From NCBI RefSeq assembly GCF_001641265.1, contig NW_020167521.1:1612001-1676000 (forward strand): 64,000 nucleotides of DNA, given 5' to 3'. How positions within the stretch are numbered: position 1 is the first letter of the stretch; each line of letters opens with the position of its first letter. Both the position numbers and the translations under genes were made by a program. Below, in pieces: positions 11,567-23,994 of the stretch. The notes under the pieces were generated by a model. It worked only from the letters and a program-made list of their open reading frames with translations. It was not told where the DNA came from and did not search any database. This stretch comes from Pseudogymnoascus destructans (taxonomy: Eukaryota; Ascomycota; Leotiomycetes; Thelebolales; Thelebolaceae).

Positions 11567-12776
11567 ATGGCAGAAGATAGGCCTGTAGGATACAGATCCC
11601 AATACCTTTGTTGCCCGAGAAGCCGTCAAGCGACCCTACCTCAAGAAATGCTATCCTGCAGATGACGCCGTCATGAAGTTGCTCGTCCACAAGCATGAAG
11701 GGCGCTTACGCGGAATTCACTTAACGATATTCAATGAGACCGAATTTCTGAAGAGTGACCATCTAAGGTGCAATCACAAGGGAAAGGGCGCACCTGCACT
11801 GGCACTAGATGGAACTGCCATGACCACGATGGCCGGACAAAAATATAAGCATTTGATTGTGCTAAACGGTGGCGATTCGACATTGCCTATTGGGAAGTGG
11901 ACCACTAAGAACTACCGGTCAAAAAGTGACCACCCAGGGTACGAGGAATGGCTTTCCAGGATCAAATGGACAGCGGCGGAAGCGCGGGAAGATGGAGTTC
12001 CATCGGCGTCAATAAACAAGATAATGACCACTCTGAACAAGTCAAAGAAGAAAGATTTAAACGCGACATTGACAATTCCGAAAAAGTCCAAGGGAAAAGA
12101 TTTAAGTGGGCCAGAGATGAATGAGAACGATCAGGAGAAGAACGCGGACGATTCCCGGCTCAATGCCAATGAATTCAAAAATGAAGGCTATGAGTTCATG
12201 ACTGCCACTCCTTCAGAGTCTTCTAGGTTATCATCAGCTAGATCAAACTGTACGACTCCAGAGCCTTTTCGTTCAGAAGCAGCTATTTCAGAGCCTTCTC
12301 CTTCCAAACCTTCGTCTTCCGTCAACACTCAGGCTGGAAGAAATCTGCCCGAGGCTCCAGAATCCAACAGTACGCAAAGTCAAGCGTCAGCTTTAGTTCG
12401 ACAACAATTTGCTTCCCTAGTTGTGGCTCTATCAACACTAGAGGCAAATACAACGATAGTCGAATCTGGATCTCTGGCTGAACAAATGGCCTCAGGAAAT
12501 CCAAGACACGGTTTTCTGCATCATCAACTCTAGAGGAAGTTTCGTCGTTTGTCGAACAATCAACTCAACCCACTTCAAATTCAGACACTCCACGAAGTCG
12601 AACACCTGGTTTCTCGCCGAGGACTGACACAATGAATATCAGCCATGTCAACTCGTCTACTAAAGACCATGGCCTACCAACCACCCAACCCACTTCACAA
12701 ACTGATCAGGCGAAAACCGCATTGCCAACCTCACTATCGACGCCAGTCTCGGGTGGGTCGGGTGATGCGGGGTAGT
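11567..12776 (+). pseudogene. Frameshifted unknown gene, Ser/Thr-rich C-terminus
   Basis: Coding potential runs in three successive frames. ATG 11567 gives MAEDRPV; removing one G near 11588 would continue through DTDPNTFVAREAVKRPYLKK and YPADDAVMK into a long frame (from 11673) that includes HKHEGRLRGIHLTIFNE. That frame ends at 12533, but from about 12495 another frame continues SKTRFSASSTLEEVSS to a stop near 12776. The middle is Lys-rich, the end is Ser/Thr/Pro-rich. No domain is recognised. The pattern fits a gene carrying two single-base indels, either real decay or sequence error; an unrecognised intron near 12495 is possible but no good donor was found. The upstream minisatellite would lie in its promoter. 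Confidence 0.5.
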
Positions 12777-12880
12777 AAGGGGTCTGTCTTATCTTTACGA
12801 TTACTTGGAAGTCGCGATGGCTGGGTCTATCGCAACTTCCAAAGTAAACTAAGGTACAACTATAGCAGGATAGAAAAACG

Positions 12881-13416
12881 ATGTCAGGCCGTTATAATCC
12901 TAGCCCATCCATCATGATGCACCTCCAAGCTACGATATAACGATAGACAACCCTGCTGATATCGAACTTGCAATTCTTACCGCGGATATAATTCGACAGG
13001 AAATTACACAACTTGAGGAACGACAGCACGAAGCCCGATTCGCAAGCAGCAGAGCCGTCATTCTTGCGCGACGGGATGAAAGGCTCAATTACTTTCGTGA
13101 GCGACAGACTGCGAACCAAAACCGCGAAGAACAGGCTGTGAACGAAAACCGCGAAGCACAGACTGCGAACGAAAACCACGAAGAACCAACAACTTCAAGG
13201 CGCAAGACCCTTACGATCTGGGTAAAGAAATCATTCGCTTGCACCTCCCGTGGACATACTCGCGGTTGTGAATCAACAGCCCGAGTTTGCAGCGATTACA
13301 AATCGATCGTTGCCTCAGTATCTTTCCTAGGCCTTATTGGAGTTCTAGCTTGGATGGGAGCTACGGGCAGGTTTTCTAAGGTGAAATTGAAGTCAGTTTT
13401 CATTCCTATCGAATAG
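12881..13416 (+). pseudogene. Broken ORF: coiled-coil and C-terminal membrane anchor
   Basis: ATG 12881 opens MSGRYNPSPS and hits a stop after 17 codons, but the frame two bases on continues HHDAPPSYDITIDNPADIEL through to a stop at 13416. The join falls at a CCATCC stretch near 12910, where one missing base explains the shift. The continuous part has a charged helical region (QEITQLEERQHEARF), then three copies of an NREEQ/NENREAQTA-type decapeptide, and a hydrophobic stretch near the end (SIVASVSFLGLIGVLAW), suggesting a tail-anchored or single-pass protein. The family is not recognised. It sits beside another broken gene. Confidence 0.5.
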
Positions 13417-14164
13417 ACATCGTATTAACCTTATGAAAAGGGTTTCTAGGAGACGTCATAGTAGAGGGAAGTTCGTAATAAAACTGGAGACTGACTGAGA
13501 AGGCTTTACTTTCGTTGTCTGCTAGCCATGAGCGCTGAGGTGTTCAAGGACGCTGATATGAAAATGAAAGAGGCTGCGGTTGTCGAAGGTCTTGGCCACA
13601 ATGGAGTTTTCAAGAATGTATGTTTAATACCGGAGGATACGCAGGCACCGAGGAACCTGGGACTCCACGCGTTGGCTTTTAGAGCGGTTTAAGAGCTCTA
13701 TGCCCTTCACTGTACCGATAGATGGAACTGCGTCGTTACGCATTGATTATTGGGGCGATTATGGGGCTGAATGGCTTTCGATGTACCGATAGAGAACTGC
13801 GTCTTTTACGCGTTGATTCTTATTTGGGGACTGAATGGCTTTCAATGTACATGGATAGAACTGGGTCTTACGCGTTGGTTTTCAGAGCGATTGAAGTGTT
13901 GGAATGGCTTTCAATCCAGTTTCGTGGCTGGAGCAAAAGCGAAACGCTACCTCCCAGATAATACATTGGGTACGCGCAAGCTTATTCTGATCCATAGTAT
14001 CTTTAATTCAATGGGATACATACAGGTCACGAGCTTCCATCATTGTTTCGTTCTATCACCGTACCAAACAAGTTTGCTCAGGGGTATCACGTGTGCAACC
14101 AGACTGTGAATGTTGTGATACAATAATATGCATAAATATTCCCAACCTACAAGACGAGGTCTAT
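13417..14164. other. Intergenic with degenerate repeats
   Basis: No gene supported. Short open frames on the plus strand only reflect repeated DNA described separately. Confidence 0.45.
13656..13915 (+). repeat. Imperfect tandem repeat, about 65-70 bp units
   Basis: Three clear and one weaker copy share the order TGTACCGATAGA, ACTGCGT, TTACGCGTTG, then GGGGCTGAATGGCTTTC. Copies begin near 13710, 13780 and 13845, with a weaker one from about 13656. Copies differ by substitutions and small indels, so the array is old. Confidence 0.7.
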
Positions 14165-17100
14165 CTATTTTCCACCAACACTAACCAGCTCCAACTTCAC
14201 CTTCCTCTTATTCGTACTCTCCTCCATAACATCGCTAATCCTCACAACCACCTTCTGAAACAGCTCCACCTGAACCTCTCTACTCCCACTCGTCTTCAAC
14301 ACATAATTCTCAGCATCAAACGCAGCATCCGGCTCTGGATCCGCCAAATCCCGCAGGCGAATCAAACTCTCGATCCCAAAGCGCGGCACGAAAACAACGA
14401 AGCCGTTAGAGAAGACCTTCATCACGAAACCCTCCTCCTCGATGATGCGTCCCTTGAGAGCCTGGCCGACGTAGTACTCGATCGATGCTCGACCAGCCTG
14501 CTGAGCGTTGCGGTGACGCACGTTGATGTTCTTACAGATGCCGTCGAGCTTGCCCTTGCTGCGCATGCTGGCGTCTAACTGCTCATAGTCGATTGCTGCG
14601 GCGAGCATTCGGTGGGCGACTAGGTCGGCGTAACGACGAATGGGGGAGGTGAAATGCGTGTAGATCTCTGAAGCGAGACCGTAATGGCGGAATTCGGGGT
14701 ATGCGAAGTTACCGGCTACATAGTATTCGGCGCTCATCATGCATCTGGGTTTGGTTAAAGAAGTGTCTTGATCGAATGAATTGGGTTGATAACTTACCGA
14801 GTGGCCATGATGCGGACCAGGGTGTTGAAGAATTTCTCTTTGGGATCCACGCAGAGATCTAGTGAGTCCGCGAGAGCTCGGGAAGACTCATGCTTGAGCT
14901 CAAGGCCACGCTTGACCTTCAGCTGGTTGGCAAGCTCCTCGAAATTCGACTTTGGGGGTGCGGCGTGGCGGCGTAGCAGCGCGGTTTGTGGGTATGCCTC
15001 GTGGATCTTGGTAGCGACACTGATGTTGGCGAGTAACATGAACTCTTCAACCAGGGAGTTTGTGTCTAATTGCTGCTTTGTCTGGACATCAATGGGGTCC
15101 GAGGTCTCCGATTCCATCTGGACCTTGACTTCTGGCGACGACAAACTCAGAGCACCAGCATCCATTCTCTTCTGCTTGAGCTTCTTCGAAAGCATGAGCA
15201 GTGTCCTCATACCCTTTGTTAGATCATCTTGTTGCGACGCATCATCAATGCGGATCTGTGCCTGCTCGTAACTGAAAGCCTCTCTAGATTTGATGACCGA
15301 CTTGGTAAAGCTTGACTTGACAATGTCGGCATCTGGGGTTATCTCCCATACTGCTGAAAAGGCGTAGCGCTCAACATATGGCATCAAAGAACACAGGTTG
15401 GTGCCCAGAAGCATTGGCAACATATCAATGCGCTTATCCACTAGGTAGACAGTAGTACCTCTGATGCTAGCCTCTTTGTCCATTGCATTGTTCGGCTTTA
15501 CGAAGTTTGAAACATCCGCAATATGCACACCGACTTCGTAATTTCCGTTTGGCAAAGGCCTGGCGTGGAGAGCATCATCAATATCCTGACACCCAACGGG
15601 ATCGATACTGCAAATCAGTAAACCTCTCAGGTCCTGTCTACCCTTCCAGCCAGGGTCTTCTGTGCTAGACGGTACAATCCAGTCACTCCCTTCCTTGGGC
15701 AAGCAATCGAGGACCGTCTTCGGAAAGGGTCGATATTGGATATCATACTCCAGTAGAAGAGCCTCGGTTTCAGCACCCTTTGTTTCCAGCTCGCCAAGAG
15801 ACCTCACGAAATGGCCTACTGGATAACGTGACTCCCTATCCCAAGAGTCTATCGTAACCAGGATACGTTTCCCAAGAAGTTCTCCCGCTTGGCGAGTGCG
15901 AACTCTAATTTTAGGGATCTTCTTGTCCATAGGGATGAGAAAGACGGTCTGTTGTTTCCGGCTCTGCTTCACAGAATCACTGACCGAGGATTCGTCGACA
16001 TGACCAACGTACTGTCTCCAGTTCCTCTTCAGTACTCCTACCACTTTTGCGGTCGGTTGTGGACGGCCTTCTGTGCTCTTGCTGTGCGTCTTCTTCACCT
16101 CCTCTTGAAGGGCACGCCTTTCTTGTGGTGTCACCAGGGCCTCGCCATCGTCTGCATCGGCATTTTCGTTCTTATTCAAGATCTCCTCTTCGATAATCTT
16201 GGATGATGGCTCTTTCCACTGATCCTTGGGAAGAACTTCCACGACCACAACGTCACCGTGTACACCTCTGTTGATACTATCGCGCCCGAGAACGAGCAAT
16301 GGTTTGTCGAATGATGGGACTTTTATTGAGCCTTCGAGGTAGTTGTAAGGAGAGATGTTGAAGACGCCTTGGTGTAGCGTTCCGTCCTTTACCCCGGTCA
16401 TCATCTTCGAAACTGTGTAATACTCCGGATAAATGTTCACCGCAGTTTTCGCATCCCTCGCCTCCCGGCTTTCTTGGGAGGCACTGATCATGTCCAAGAG
16501 CCTATCAGCATCCTCCAGAGACCCAACATATTCCTTCAATGAAACAGCATGTAAGCCCTCGGCCTTAGCCAACCGCAAATTTTCCTTGTCGTCGCTCAGC
16601 ATGACCACAGCTGGCACCTGCTTCGGTTTTCCTCCTGCCTCCTTGACAGTCTTGGTCAGATGTTCGCCGTACCATTGCACCGCCTTCCGTACGGATCTGT
16701 CGTTTCGGTCATTGATTGTCTCGCCCACGCCTCTGGTGATGTATGTCTCCAGTCTAAAATCGTTGAAGAAGACGTAGAATCGCTTGTCTTCGCTGTTTGT
16801 CAGTCCAATGAGTCGGTTGTAGAGTGGCAGGGATCGGTTCTTGAGTTCCTCCAGGACAGTCTGGAGGATAATGACGTCGTAAAATGCCGATGTCTGCTCG
16901 AACAAGTCGGTGGCGTTGAGGAGGGCGTTTGTATCAGGGACCAGGTAGTGCCCCTGGGGGAATGCTTTTGTGCCTGCCGGCTTCTCGGAAAGAACAAATG
17001 GAGCAGCTATACGGATATGTTAATTGAATACATTTACCATAGAGCTATTTTCGCAACATACCGTTGCCGCCGGCATCTCGTGGGGCAGTTTCTAAGCAGC

Positions 17101-17257
17101 CCGTACATAATTTCGACGAGCAGGGTATATCTTGACGCAAGTATAGTTCGCGAACAATCTTCTGGACCTTTCCGCTCTTTGTTGATCTCACAAAGACCTT
17201 GTTTGAAATATTCGAGCCATATGGATCCGACGCCAACGACCTCTTGAGGCTAGTCAT
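14165..17257 (-). CDS. DIS3: Exosome exoribonuclease Dis3/Rrp44
   Basis: Catalytic subunit of the RNA exosome, with 3'-5' exonuclease and endonuclease activity in nucleus and cytoplasm. Exons 17257-17062, 17006-14798 and 14744-14165 join in frame to 994 residues; introns are 55 and 53 bp. The first exon starts MTSLKRSLASDP. A PIN endonuclease domain follows, with the acidic residue in VPDTNALL at Asp89 and a second acidic cluster in LQTVLEELK. Cold-shock-type RNA-binding segments come next (YVGHVDESS, RVRTRQAGELLGKRI). The RNB exonuclease core has GCQDIDDALHARPL near residue 540, plus the block LVDKRIDMLPMLLGTNLCSL; IMATRCMM spans intron 2, then FTSPIRRYADLVAHR. An S1-like domain (VKVFSNGFVVFVP) closes the protein. 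Length and domain order match the family. Confidence 0.95.
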
Positions 17258-18944
17258 GTTGGCAATGATATTGTCGCGTATCTACAATTGCCGTCAGTAG
17301 CGATGTAGGTTGAAATTTATATCTGTGATGCTAGCGTATCCCGATAAGATAGGCGTGAGTGTGGGGTACTCTATCGAAGCTCCACATCTCGAACTAAGTT
17401 TCTGTCAACATCATCTCTTATCTCATACAAAAGCGATTTTGTATTTTATATTACTGGCGTTGCTTCTACAGGCGGCTATGATTATGTAGATTGTTAGGGA
17501 ACTATTATGAGCCTATCTAGTTTTTCGAGTATTATTTTTATTACAAAATAAACCCACACCGGGAATAAGATTTTAATTCGTCAATAAATATGAATATAAA
17601 TTATGTAACTTAACTTACCCCCAAAACCATTACCAAATACACCAACTCGTACAGTGCATCTAGCGACCACTGTATGTACGACCTTCTACGAAACGACCAG
17701 ACATAAAGCTCGACTTAACACGTACACTCTTTATATTGGTGCCGGAAGCCAAGGATGGAGTTCACTGATCTTAGTGTGGGAGCCATTCTTATACGATATA
17801 TTTGAACCGATGATCGAAATAGATGTGGCGTGCACCCTCACACTCCCGCCCGTTCTTAGCTCTCTACCTTCTCTACCTTCTCGGGATGTCGCACCACTTC
17901 AGTTATGAACCTTTGCCCGATATCTCCAACAACCAGATGATCTCCCGGCGCACGTACTGTCAACGTGGAGTATATTTCGAGACCGTGGACGCTTTTGAGT
18001 GCGAAATGGTGTGTTAAATATCTTCATGGAGATGTACTACTAACGCATCCTCCCGGAGCGTTTTGTGACCGGTTTACGAGTCAAGCCGTCAAGGGCGGTC
18101 AAGGGCAATCCAAGCATGCATCAGCAAGATGATGTGCATAAGTTATGAAAACAAGGAGCCAGGCGGGGACGGACTACACGCCCAGGTGGGCCGATGAAGG
18201 CTGTGGGCGAAGGGCGAAGGGTGGGAATTCCAGTCCAGCTGCAACCTTAGTTCGCGGGCCGACGCAGCACACCCTCAGTTCCATGCCGACGAGGGATTCG
18301 CATCCAAAGAATCACCCACCCATCTTTCAAGTAGCGCGAGGCAGATGGTGGTCACACGCTGCACTTGCATTCCACCAGTGGCATTGCCTGCATGATATCT
18401 GATGGATATTCAAGGACGGATGCTCGATCGACGCGTTTCTCGACCTTCGCAAGTACACCATCTACATGGCATGACGCGAAAAGAGGATACCTTATGCTTC
18501 ACTCCAGAGCTACCAGACTCTTCTGTGCTTCTCTCCACGTCCTTACGCGATCTATACTTGGTACTCTACATGCAACAGCATCGCCGATCTTTACGAACTC
18601 CAAACGCTCTTCTCTTGGTGTTTCGAACTTGAAATCGCACTTACTTGATTTATACATCTCCGAGCCTCTCCGAGCCTGGTTGGCCTCACTCACATGGCTG
18701 GCCGTTGGGTATCTAATCGTGGAACGGATTATTGGGCAATACTGGTGACCACCGGAGCGAGCAGGATACCTCATCCTACATGCTATTGCAGTACTTTGTT
18801 TCACTTCGCACATGCAGTTTGAGACAGTAATAATGGGGAGAGAATGTTTGCTACGTTGAATGGCCAATCACATGCGATGAAGAGGCTCAGGCTGTCCTCA
18901 AGGATATGACTCTTTCCTTTGGAAGTACTTCCAGGCTGTGATAT

Positions 18945-19370
18945 TCAGAACCGCCTTGTTCTTGACTCGATCGTAGATAGGATATCCGTGTTGAGCCGCG
19001 AGTCCCAGTCCGGTAGAGGCACAATCCTCTTAGGAGACTTTAGTCTTTTAAGTCGGCTCTTCCTCTTTAATACGACCTGCTGCTCTAGAAGCAACATGAC
19101 CATCTTATGGTCACGTTCCTTCCGGGCTAGTAGTAGCGGCGTCGCGCCAAGTCAAACTCTCCGGATCTGCCTCAGCATTGCTGCCTGCTCACTCGCACCG
19201 ATGATCCAAGGGCCAAACCCGCAGTGAGAAAGCCACATCAAGCTGAAGCGGGGTACTATGCGCTCTGTGATCAATATTGGCCATTAGAAGAGCAGGGCAG
19301 AGGCGCACAACTGCCGTTAGGCTGAGGAGTCGTCTCACCAGCCAGCCTTCCGCGGGTCTCCGCCGAAGTC
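18945..19370 (-). pseudogene. Ankyrin-repeat gene relic
   Basis: Two separate minus-strand segments read like ankyrin repeats. The upstream one contains PALLMANIDHRAHSTPLQLDVAF; the downstream one, in another frame, reads GATPLLLARKERDHKMVMLLLEQ and runs to a stop at 18945. The latter keeps the TPL, A and LLL positions of an ankyrin repeat. Between them the frames are interrupted (a stop falls after IIGASEQAAMLRQIRRV). No intact flanking gene is present, so I call a decayed fragment. Confidence 0.55.
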
Positions 19371-20701
19371 TGGGGGGAAGGAATAATGTCTCAAAGCGGA
19401 AGACTGAGGCCGCCCATATCTAGGTGTAAGATGCTGGTCACGGCGAAATACGCGTTTGATGCATGTTACTCGATTAGGCCGCTCGATATTGCACATCCCT
19501 ACGGTCGTTGCGTCGTCTAGGCAGAGCGAGGGTTGGCGACGCCTCCGGTTATCGCGAGAAAGCCCAAAAATACAGAGTACTCGAGCAAGGCTAGGCTGAT
19601 CTCGCCAGGCGCAGTCATCATCTTGGTCGTTGTCGCCGTACTCGCGGTGGAACAGAGGCGGCGCCACGCTGAGTGATAGACTGCGGCATATAGTGCCTGG
19701 GCTGTCTTTGGTACCTTGCTCGTTGGAGGAACCGTATGTACGTACTTGATGCGCGGCAAGTACCCTAACTTGGAAAGTGACAATGAGAAACTATCTATAG
19801 AAATTTAGATCATATCGCTATAACAAGATGGCAGGCACTCTCTGGATCGCCATCAAATGTATCCCCATGGGAATAGACTCAAGTAAAGAAAGTAGTACCC
19901 GAAGCGCTTTCCCCTCCACACTCGAATCACCCAGCGCCTCTTTCCCTTCCTGTGGCGGCGAATATGACAAAGGCCGCCGTTGGTCGCCTTCACCCCTGCC
20001 CTGCCGCCCCATGGTCGTATCGTATGGCGGGGGGGGGGGCTTGCCACTTGCAATCAATCCACTCAGTCTTGAACCAGCCCCATTGTACGGAGTATTTGAC
20101 CAAGAATGTTGTAAATTGAATCTTGCCACCAGCTTCCTTCTTTCCCCACGCCCGCAGCGCAAAAATACAGAACAGAACATACATACAATAAAGACGAAGG
20201 AAGCCGACGTGGACGCGACTCGTGTGTGCCCTGGCGCTTTATAAGACAAGGTGGTGCCAAAACAACCTCGTGCAGTAAGTTCCAGTGCTCCTCATACTGT
20301 ACTACGTTGCGTATAGTGTTCTCAAAAGTGCTGTACAGCCAGTTATCACCTTCCTCATTAACGCCGATTGGAGAGACGATCTTGTGGGGTCCCGCAGCGA
20401 AGAAGGTCCGCTGGAGTCGCCGACGAACTGGGACAAACTGTGGCGGAACAAGGGATACCTGAGCTTTGAGCTTTGAGAGAGTTTGACTCGTGGCTTGACG
20501 CGCTCCCGCCCGACGAAAGTTCCATACTGTGGTATTCACGGCGGATACTCTAGACAAGTGTGGACAGTGAGCAGCGCCCGCTGTGTGCATCGACTGGGAC
20601 AAGACAAGCAAATCCCTCTCTTGCCACTGGTGGATAATCGCATGTGCTGTATTGTACTCTACTCTATATACTCTACTCTGCTTCACTCTATTGCAGAGTA
20701 T

Positions 20702-20735
20702 CTACAGTATACGGTATACAGTTAGTATACTGTAG
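20702..20735. repeat. Inverted repeat, 11 bp arms
   Basis: CTACAGTATAC at 20702-20712 is matched by GTATACTGTAG at 20725-20735, a perfect 11 bp inverted repeat with a 12 bp spacer, in AT-rich intergenic DNA. Confidence 0.8.
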
Positions 20736-21005
20736 TTGGAAAGTACTCTCGCTCGAGACTCATTTGCTCAGCTGAGGTCGCCATTCAGAACACAAAGCTT
20801 CAAAAAACCACCAACGCTTTCTAGTGGTTGGATATCTTGGCCGACTGGGAAGTACCTCACAGATTCTACATCTACATACATACTCGACTACCTCGTGAAT
20901 ATCATCGGAAAAGACGACTTTAGAGTTATCGCATTCGAGAAGCTCGAGTCGACAATAGCACAGCCGCAACCGCCGCCTGCACACGCCCATCTCTACCTGC
21001 CCGTC

Positions 21006-21061
21006 GTCTTCTCATCGTCTTCTCATCGTCTTCTCATCGTCTTCTAATCGTCTTCTAATCG
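21006..21061 (+). repeat. Tandem repeat ATCGTCTTCTCA
   Basis: About five 12 bp copies of (ATCGTCTTCTCA/AATCGTCTTCTA). Confidence 0.85.
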
Positions 21062-21203
21062 TGTGTCGGGCTGGTTGACGAACTATCATCCTTGGATCCT
21101 GAGAGAATTACTGTATGCTGAGTACTGATTACTCTCCAAGTATACGTACCGTACCGCGCGGAGTGTACCGGTAACGGCGACGGCACGCACCATAACCAGA
21201 CAC

Positions 21204-21272
21204 CGAACAGACCAGACAGACCAGACAGATCAGACAGACCAGATCAGACCAGATCAGATCAGACCAGACCGA
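21204..21272 (+). repeat. AGACC/GATC-type simple repeat
   Basis: Irregular run of CAGACCAGA and CAGATCAGA pentamer-decamer units. Confidence 0.75.
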
Positions 21273-21810
21273 CTGAAGAGTCCAAAAAGCCGCGTCTCTC
21301 TCGACCCTAATGATAGGCTTTGCCATCAGTTTATTATATTCCACAGAGAACGAAACCGATGGGGACCGAGGAACACCTTTTCGCGTTATTGTTCTCGCTG
21401 TATTAGCTGGGATCACTTGAACTAAACTGTTCTGGTTCCCGACGTAATCTCTGCCACGCTTCGCTAGTTGAAAGCCACAGGCTCCGAAAGGGACGTGATC
21501 GCATCCCTCAGCTATCACCCACTACTCCTCTAGCCGCGACTGCTATCGCCAACCGGGAAACATCAACCATCACCGACATCTCACAGCTTCCCGCCGCTGC
21601 GCATCATCGGGAATACGTTGTAACACTTGGTTTCGGGACAATATCCAATTGTGTCTGGAGTCGCCACGGCTTCCCTCGTGAATTGCGACTGCGACCGCCC
21701 GTTGCCGCGACGCGGAGACTTGCATCGGCCTGCCTGTCGCCACATTCATCAACTCGGCGAGCTTGCTATCACACACACGAACTCAAGTCGCGACCGGCGG
21801 CCCTACGGCC

Positions 21811-23994
21811 ATGTATTCCGGAGTCCAGGACAGCGCGGGCTCAGGCACCGGCACATTAAATCCTGCGCTCCTCAACTCTGGTATGTGTCGAGATTCCGAT
21901 TATTGCGCTTTGCGCGCGCGCGACTCGCGATCACACTGGGAACCGAAGTCTCGGACTTCCCGCATGCTTGCGCGATCCGTCGTGCTTTTACGCGCTCGTA
22001 ACTGATGCACAGCTAATATCCTGATAGCAAACGCCAATCCATCATCATCCTTCCCGTCTGATGTCAGCCCGCGCGGCACGAAACGAAGCCGTTCGCCAAC
22101 GGAGACTTTCAACGAGTTGCACAATGCAGATGAGAATGGTATGACCCCAATGCCGCGCGAACGCGACGGCTGCTTCTTTTTACGCGCCTCTTCCTTATTA
22201 TTTACGCATTTGGAGATACGAGGAGATGCTGACGATGCCACAGTGATAGGTGACGGCAAGCCGAGAAAGAGAGGACGACCGATGAAACCACCAAGCCGCA
22301 CCTCTGGCGGAGTATCCGAGAGCCCAACACAGCAAACGGTGTCACAGCCAGCCCAGAATATATTGCCACAGACCCCGCAGCAACAAACAACTGCGCTGTC
22401 GCTACCTCTGAATTCGGTGGTGCCAGCCCAGACATCACCACCCAAGACCACACCATCCAAGCCTGTAGTGAAAGCACTGCCTACCGTACGCGACCACACT
22501 ACAGATCAGCTGGGCCCAGAGGGAGACGAGTACATCCCAAGGGAGTACGATGAGGCTGGAGAGAAAAAGGTGGGTCCTACTGGGCACCTGAACGATGGAC
22601 GGGAGTACAAATGCAGGACGTTCTTCGTGCCCGGGAGAGGTGATAAATTATTTATGCTGGCGACCGAATGCGCACGAGTCCTCGGTTATAGGGACTCGTA
22701 CCTTCTATTCAACAAGAACCGGTCCCTATACAAGATCATTGCGACCCAGGAGGAGAAGGAGAACCTTATCCACCAAGAAATCCTCCCATTCTCCTACCGA
22801 TCTCGTCAAATTGCGATAGTCACAGCAAAGTCCATGTTTCGCCAGTTTGGCAGCAGAGTGGTTGTGAATGGGCGCAGGGTGCGGGACGATTATTGGGAGA
22901 CGAAAGCACGGAAACAAGGTTTCACAGAGGCTGATTTGGCGGGCGAGAAGAGACCAGGTGGGGCGAAGGCCAGGGACGCAGCAGCCGCTGAGGCGACTGC
23001 AAACGCAACTGCGATTCTTGGACACCAAGGAGATGTTGTTTACAGCAGTGCTCCGGTGCATTTCAACCATCCTCAACCTCAAACCGTTCAGCCTGGCATG
23101 CTGGGGCCAGCTGGCGGTGGAACGCCTCTGCCAATGATCACATTGACCCCAGACCAGAATGAGCTACGGCTGGGAGAATATCGTAACGTTTCCCGTCCAA
23201 GGCAGGAGATTACGGGCCCTGCGTACCAGGACCGAACCCAGTCAAGCCCGCCCGGAGAATTGCTCACGCAGTCTCACCATGCTGCTGAGTATAACAAGCA
23301 AGTTAACCAGCAGAGGAACTTTCGTGGCAAATACATTGAGGAGATTTGGCGACAGCCACACGAGCCCCTTGTTCCGAGTCTTCCACCGACTACAAGCCTC
23401 AGCGACAATCTGCCATCCGTGACACAGTCACTGCAGTCGCCCCATCAGGGTACAAGTAACGTGCAACAACCGATGCTGTTAAACCAGCCGGGCCAAAGCA
23501 TGATTTCAGGCACTTCTTATACACAACCCCCGCACCAACCTAACCCTCTTGCACAGACCCCGATGAGGGGCGCTATGCGGTCCGACCAAATGCATGGAAG
23601 ATCTCCAAGTCTATCTTTGGCATCTACTGGCATGGGCCAGGGAGCACAGTACGGGTATCCTTCGCAGACTCAAATGTGGCCACCGTCACAACCCCATCAA
23701 TCTTCACACCAGGCCTATCCTCACTATAGCCCTCAAGCCAGTCAACAATCTCCCCACCAGTCACCCACGCAATTGCGGCACGCTGGAGGCAGCTCGCAAC
23801 TCCCACCCGGCATGCAATATCAAAACATGGGTCAGGGATATCCTTCCCAGAGCCGAGGAATCTACCAACCAGACCAAATACAACAGCAATACGTGCAACC
23901 ACAAGCTGCGCAAGCACCAGCCACGCCCCAAAATTGGGCGTCACAGCAGCAGCCTGGCACCCAGGGTTCTTGGGGATGGGGCACTCAAGGATAA
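21811..23994 (+). CDS. NPL6: RSC7/Swp82-family chromatin remodeler subunit (Npl6-like)
   Basis: A subunit of an RSC- or SWI/SNF-type ATP-dependent nucleosome remodeler, nuclear. Exons 21811-21880, 22028-22138 and 22244-23994 join in frame to 643 residues. I chose ATG 21811 because exon 1 (MYSGVQDSAGSGTG) ends in a good GTATGT donor and exon 2 reads ANANPSSSFPSDVSPRGTKR, a usual leader; the frame through intron 2 is open by chance. An AT-hook-like KPRKRGRP lies near residues 65-72. The conserved domain covers about residues 155-285: GREYKCRTFFVPGRGDK, LATECARVLGYRDSYLLFNK, SRQIAIVTAKSMFRQFGSRV and GRRVRDDYWE. The remaining half is Gln/Pro-rich and disordered. Introns are 147 and 105 bp. RSC7 and SWP82 belong to one family; by presence in filamentous fungi this is most likely the single Npl6/RSC7 member. 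Confidence 0.88.

Larger units (their letters stand above)
17258..21810. other. 4.5 kb gene-poor region with relics
   Basis: No intact gene is supported. The section from about 17430 to 17640 is strongly AT-rich (long A/T runs, TTTATTACAAAATAAA-type sequence). An ankyrin relic lies at 18945-19370 on the minus strand. Small tandem and inverted repeats lie at 20.7-21.3 kb. The last few hundred bases are likely the promoter of the RSC7/Npl6-type gene. Confidence 0.5.

Noticed and set aside
20063..20686. A 207-codon minus-strand frame
   Set aside because: No motif, irregular composition and no splice or promoter support.
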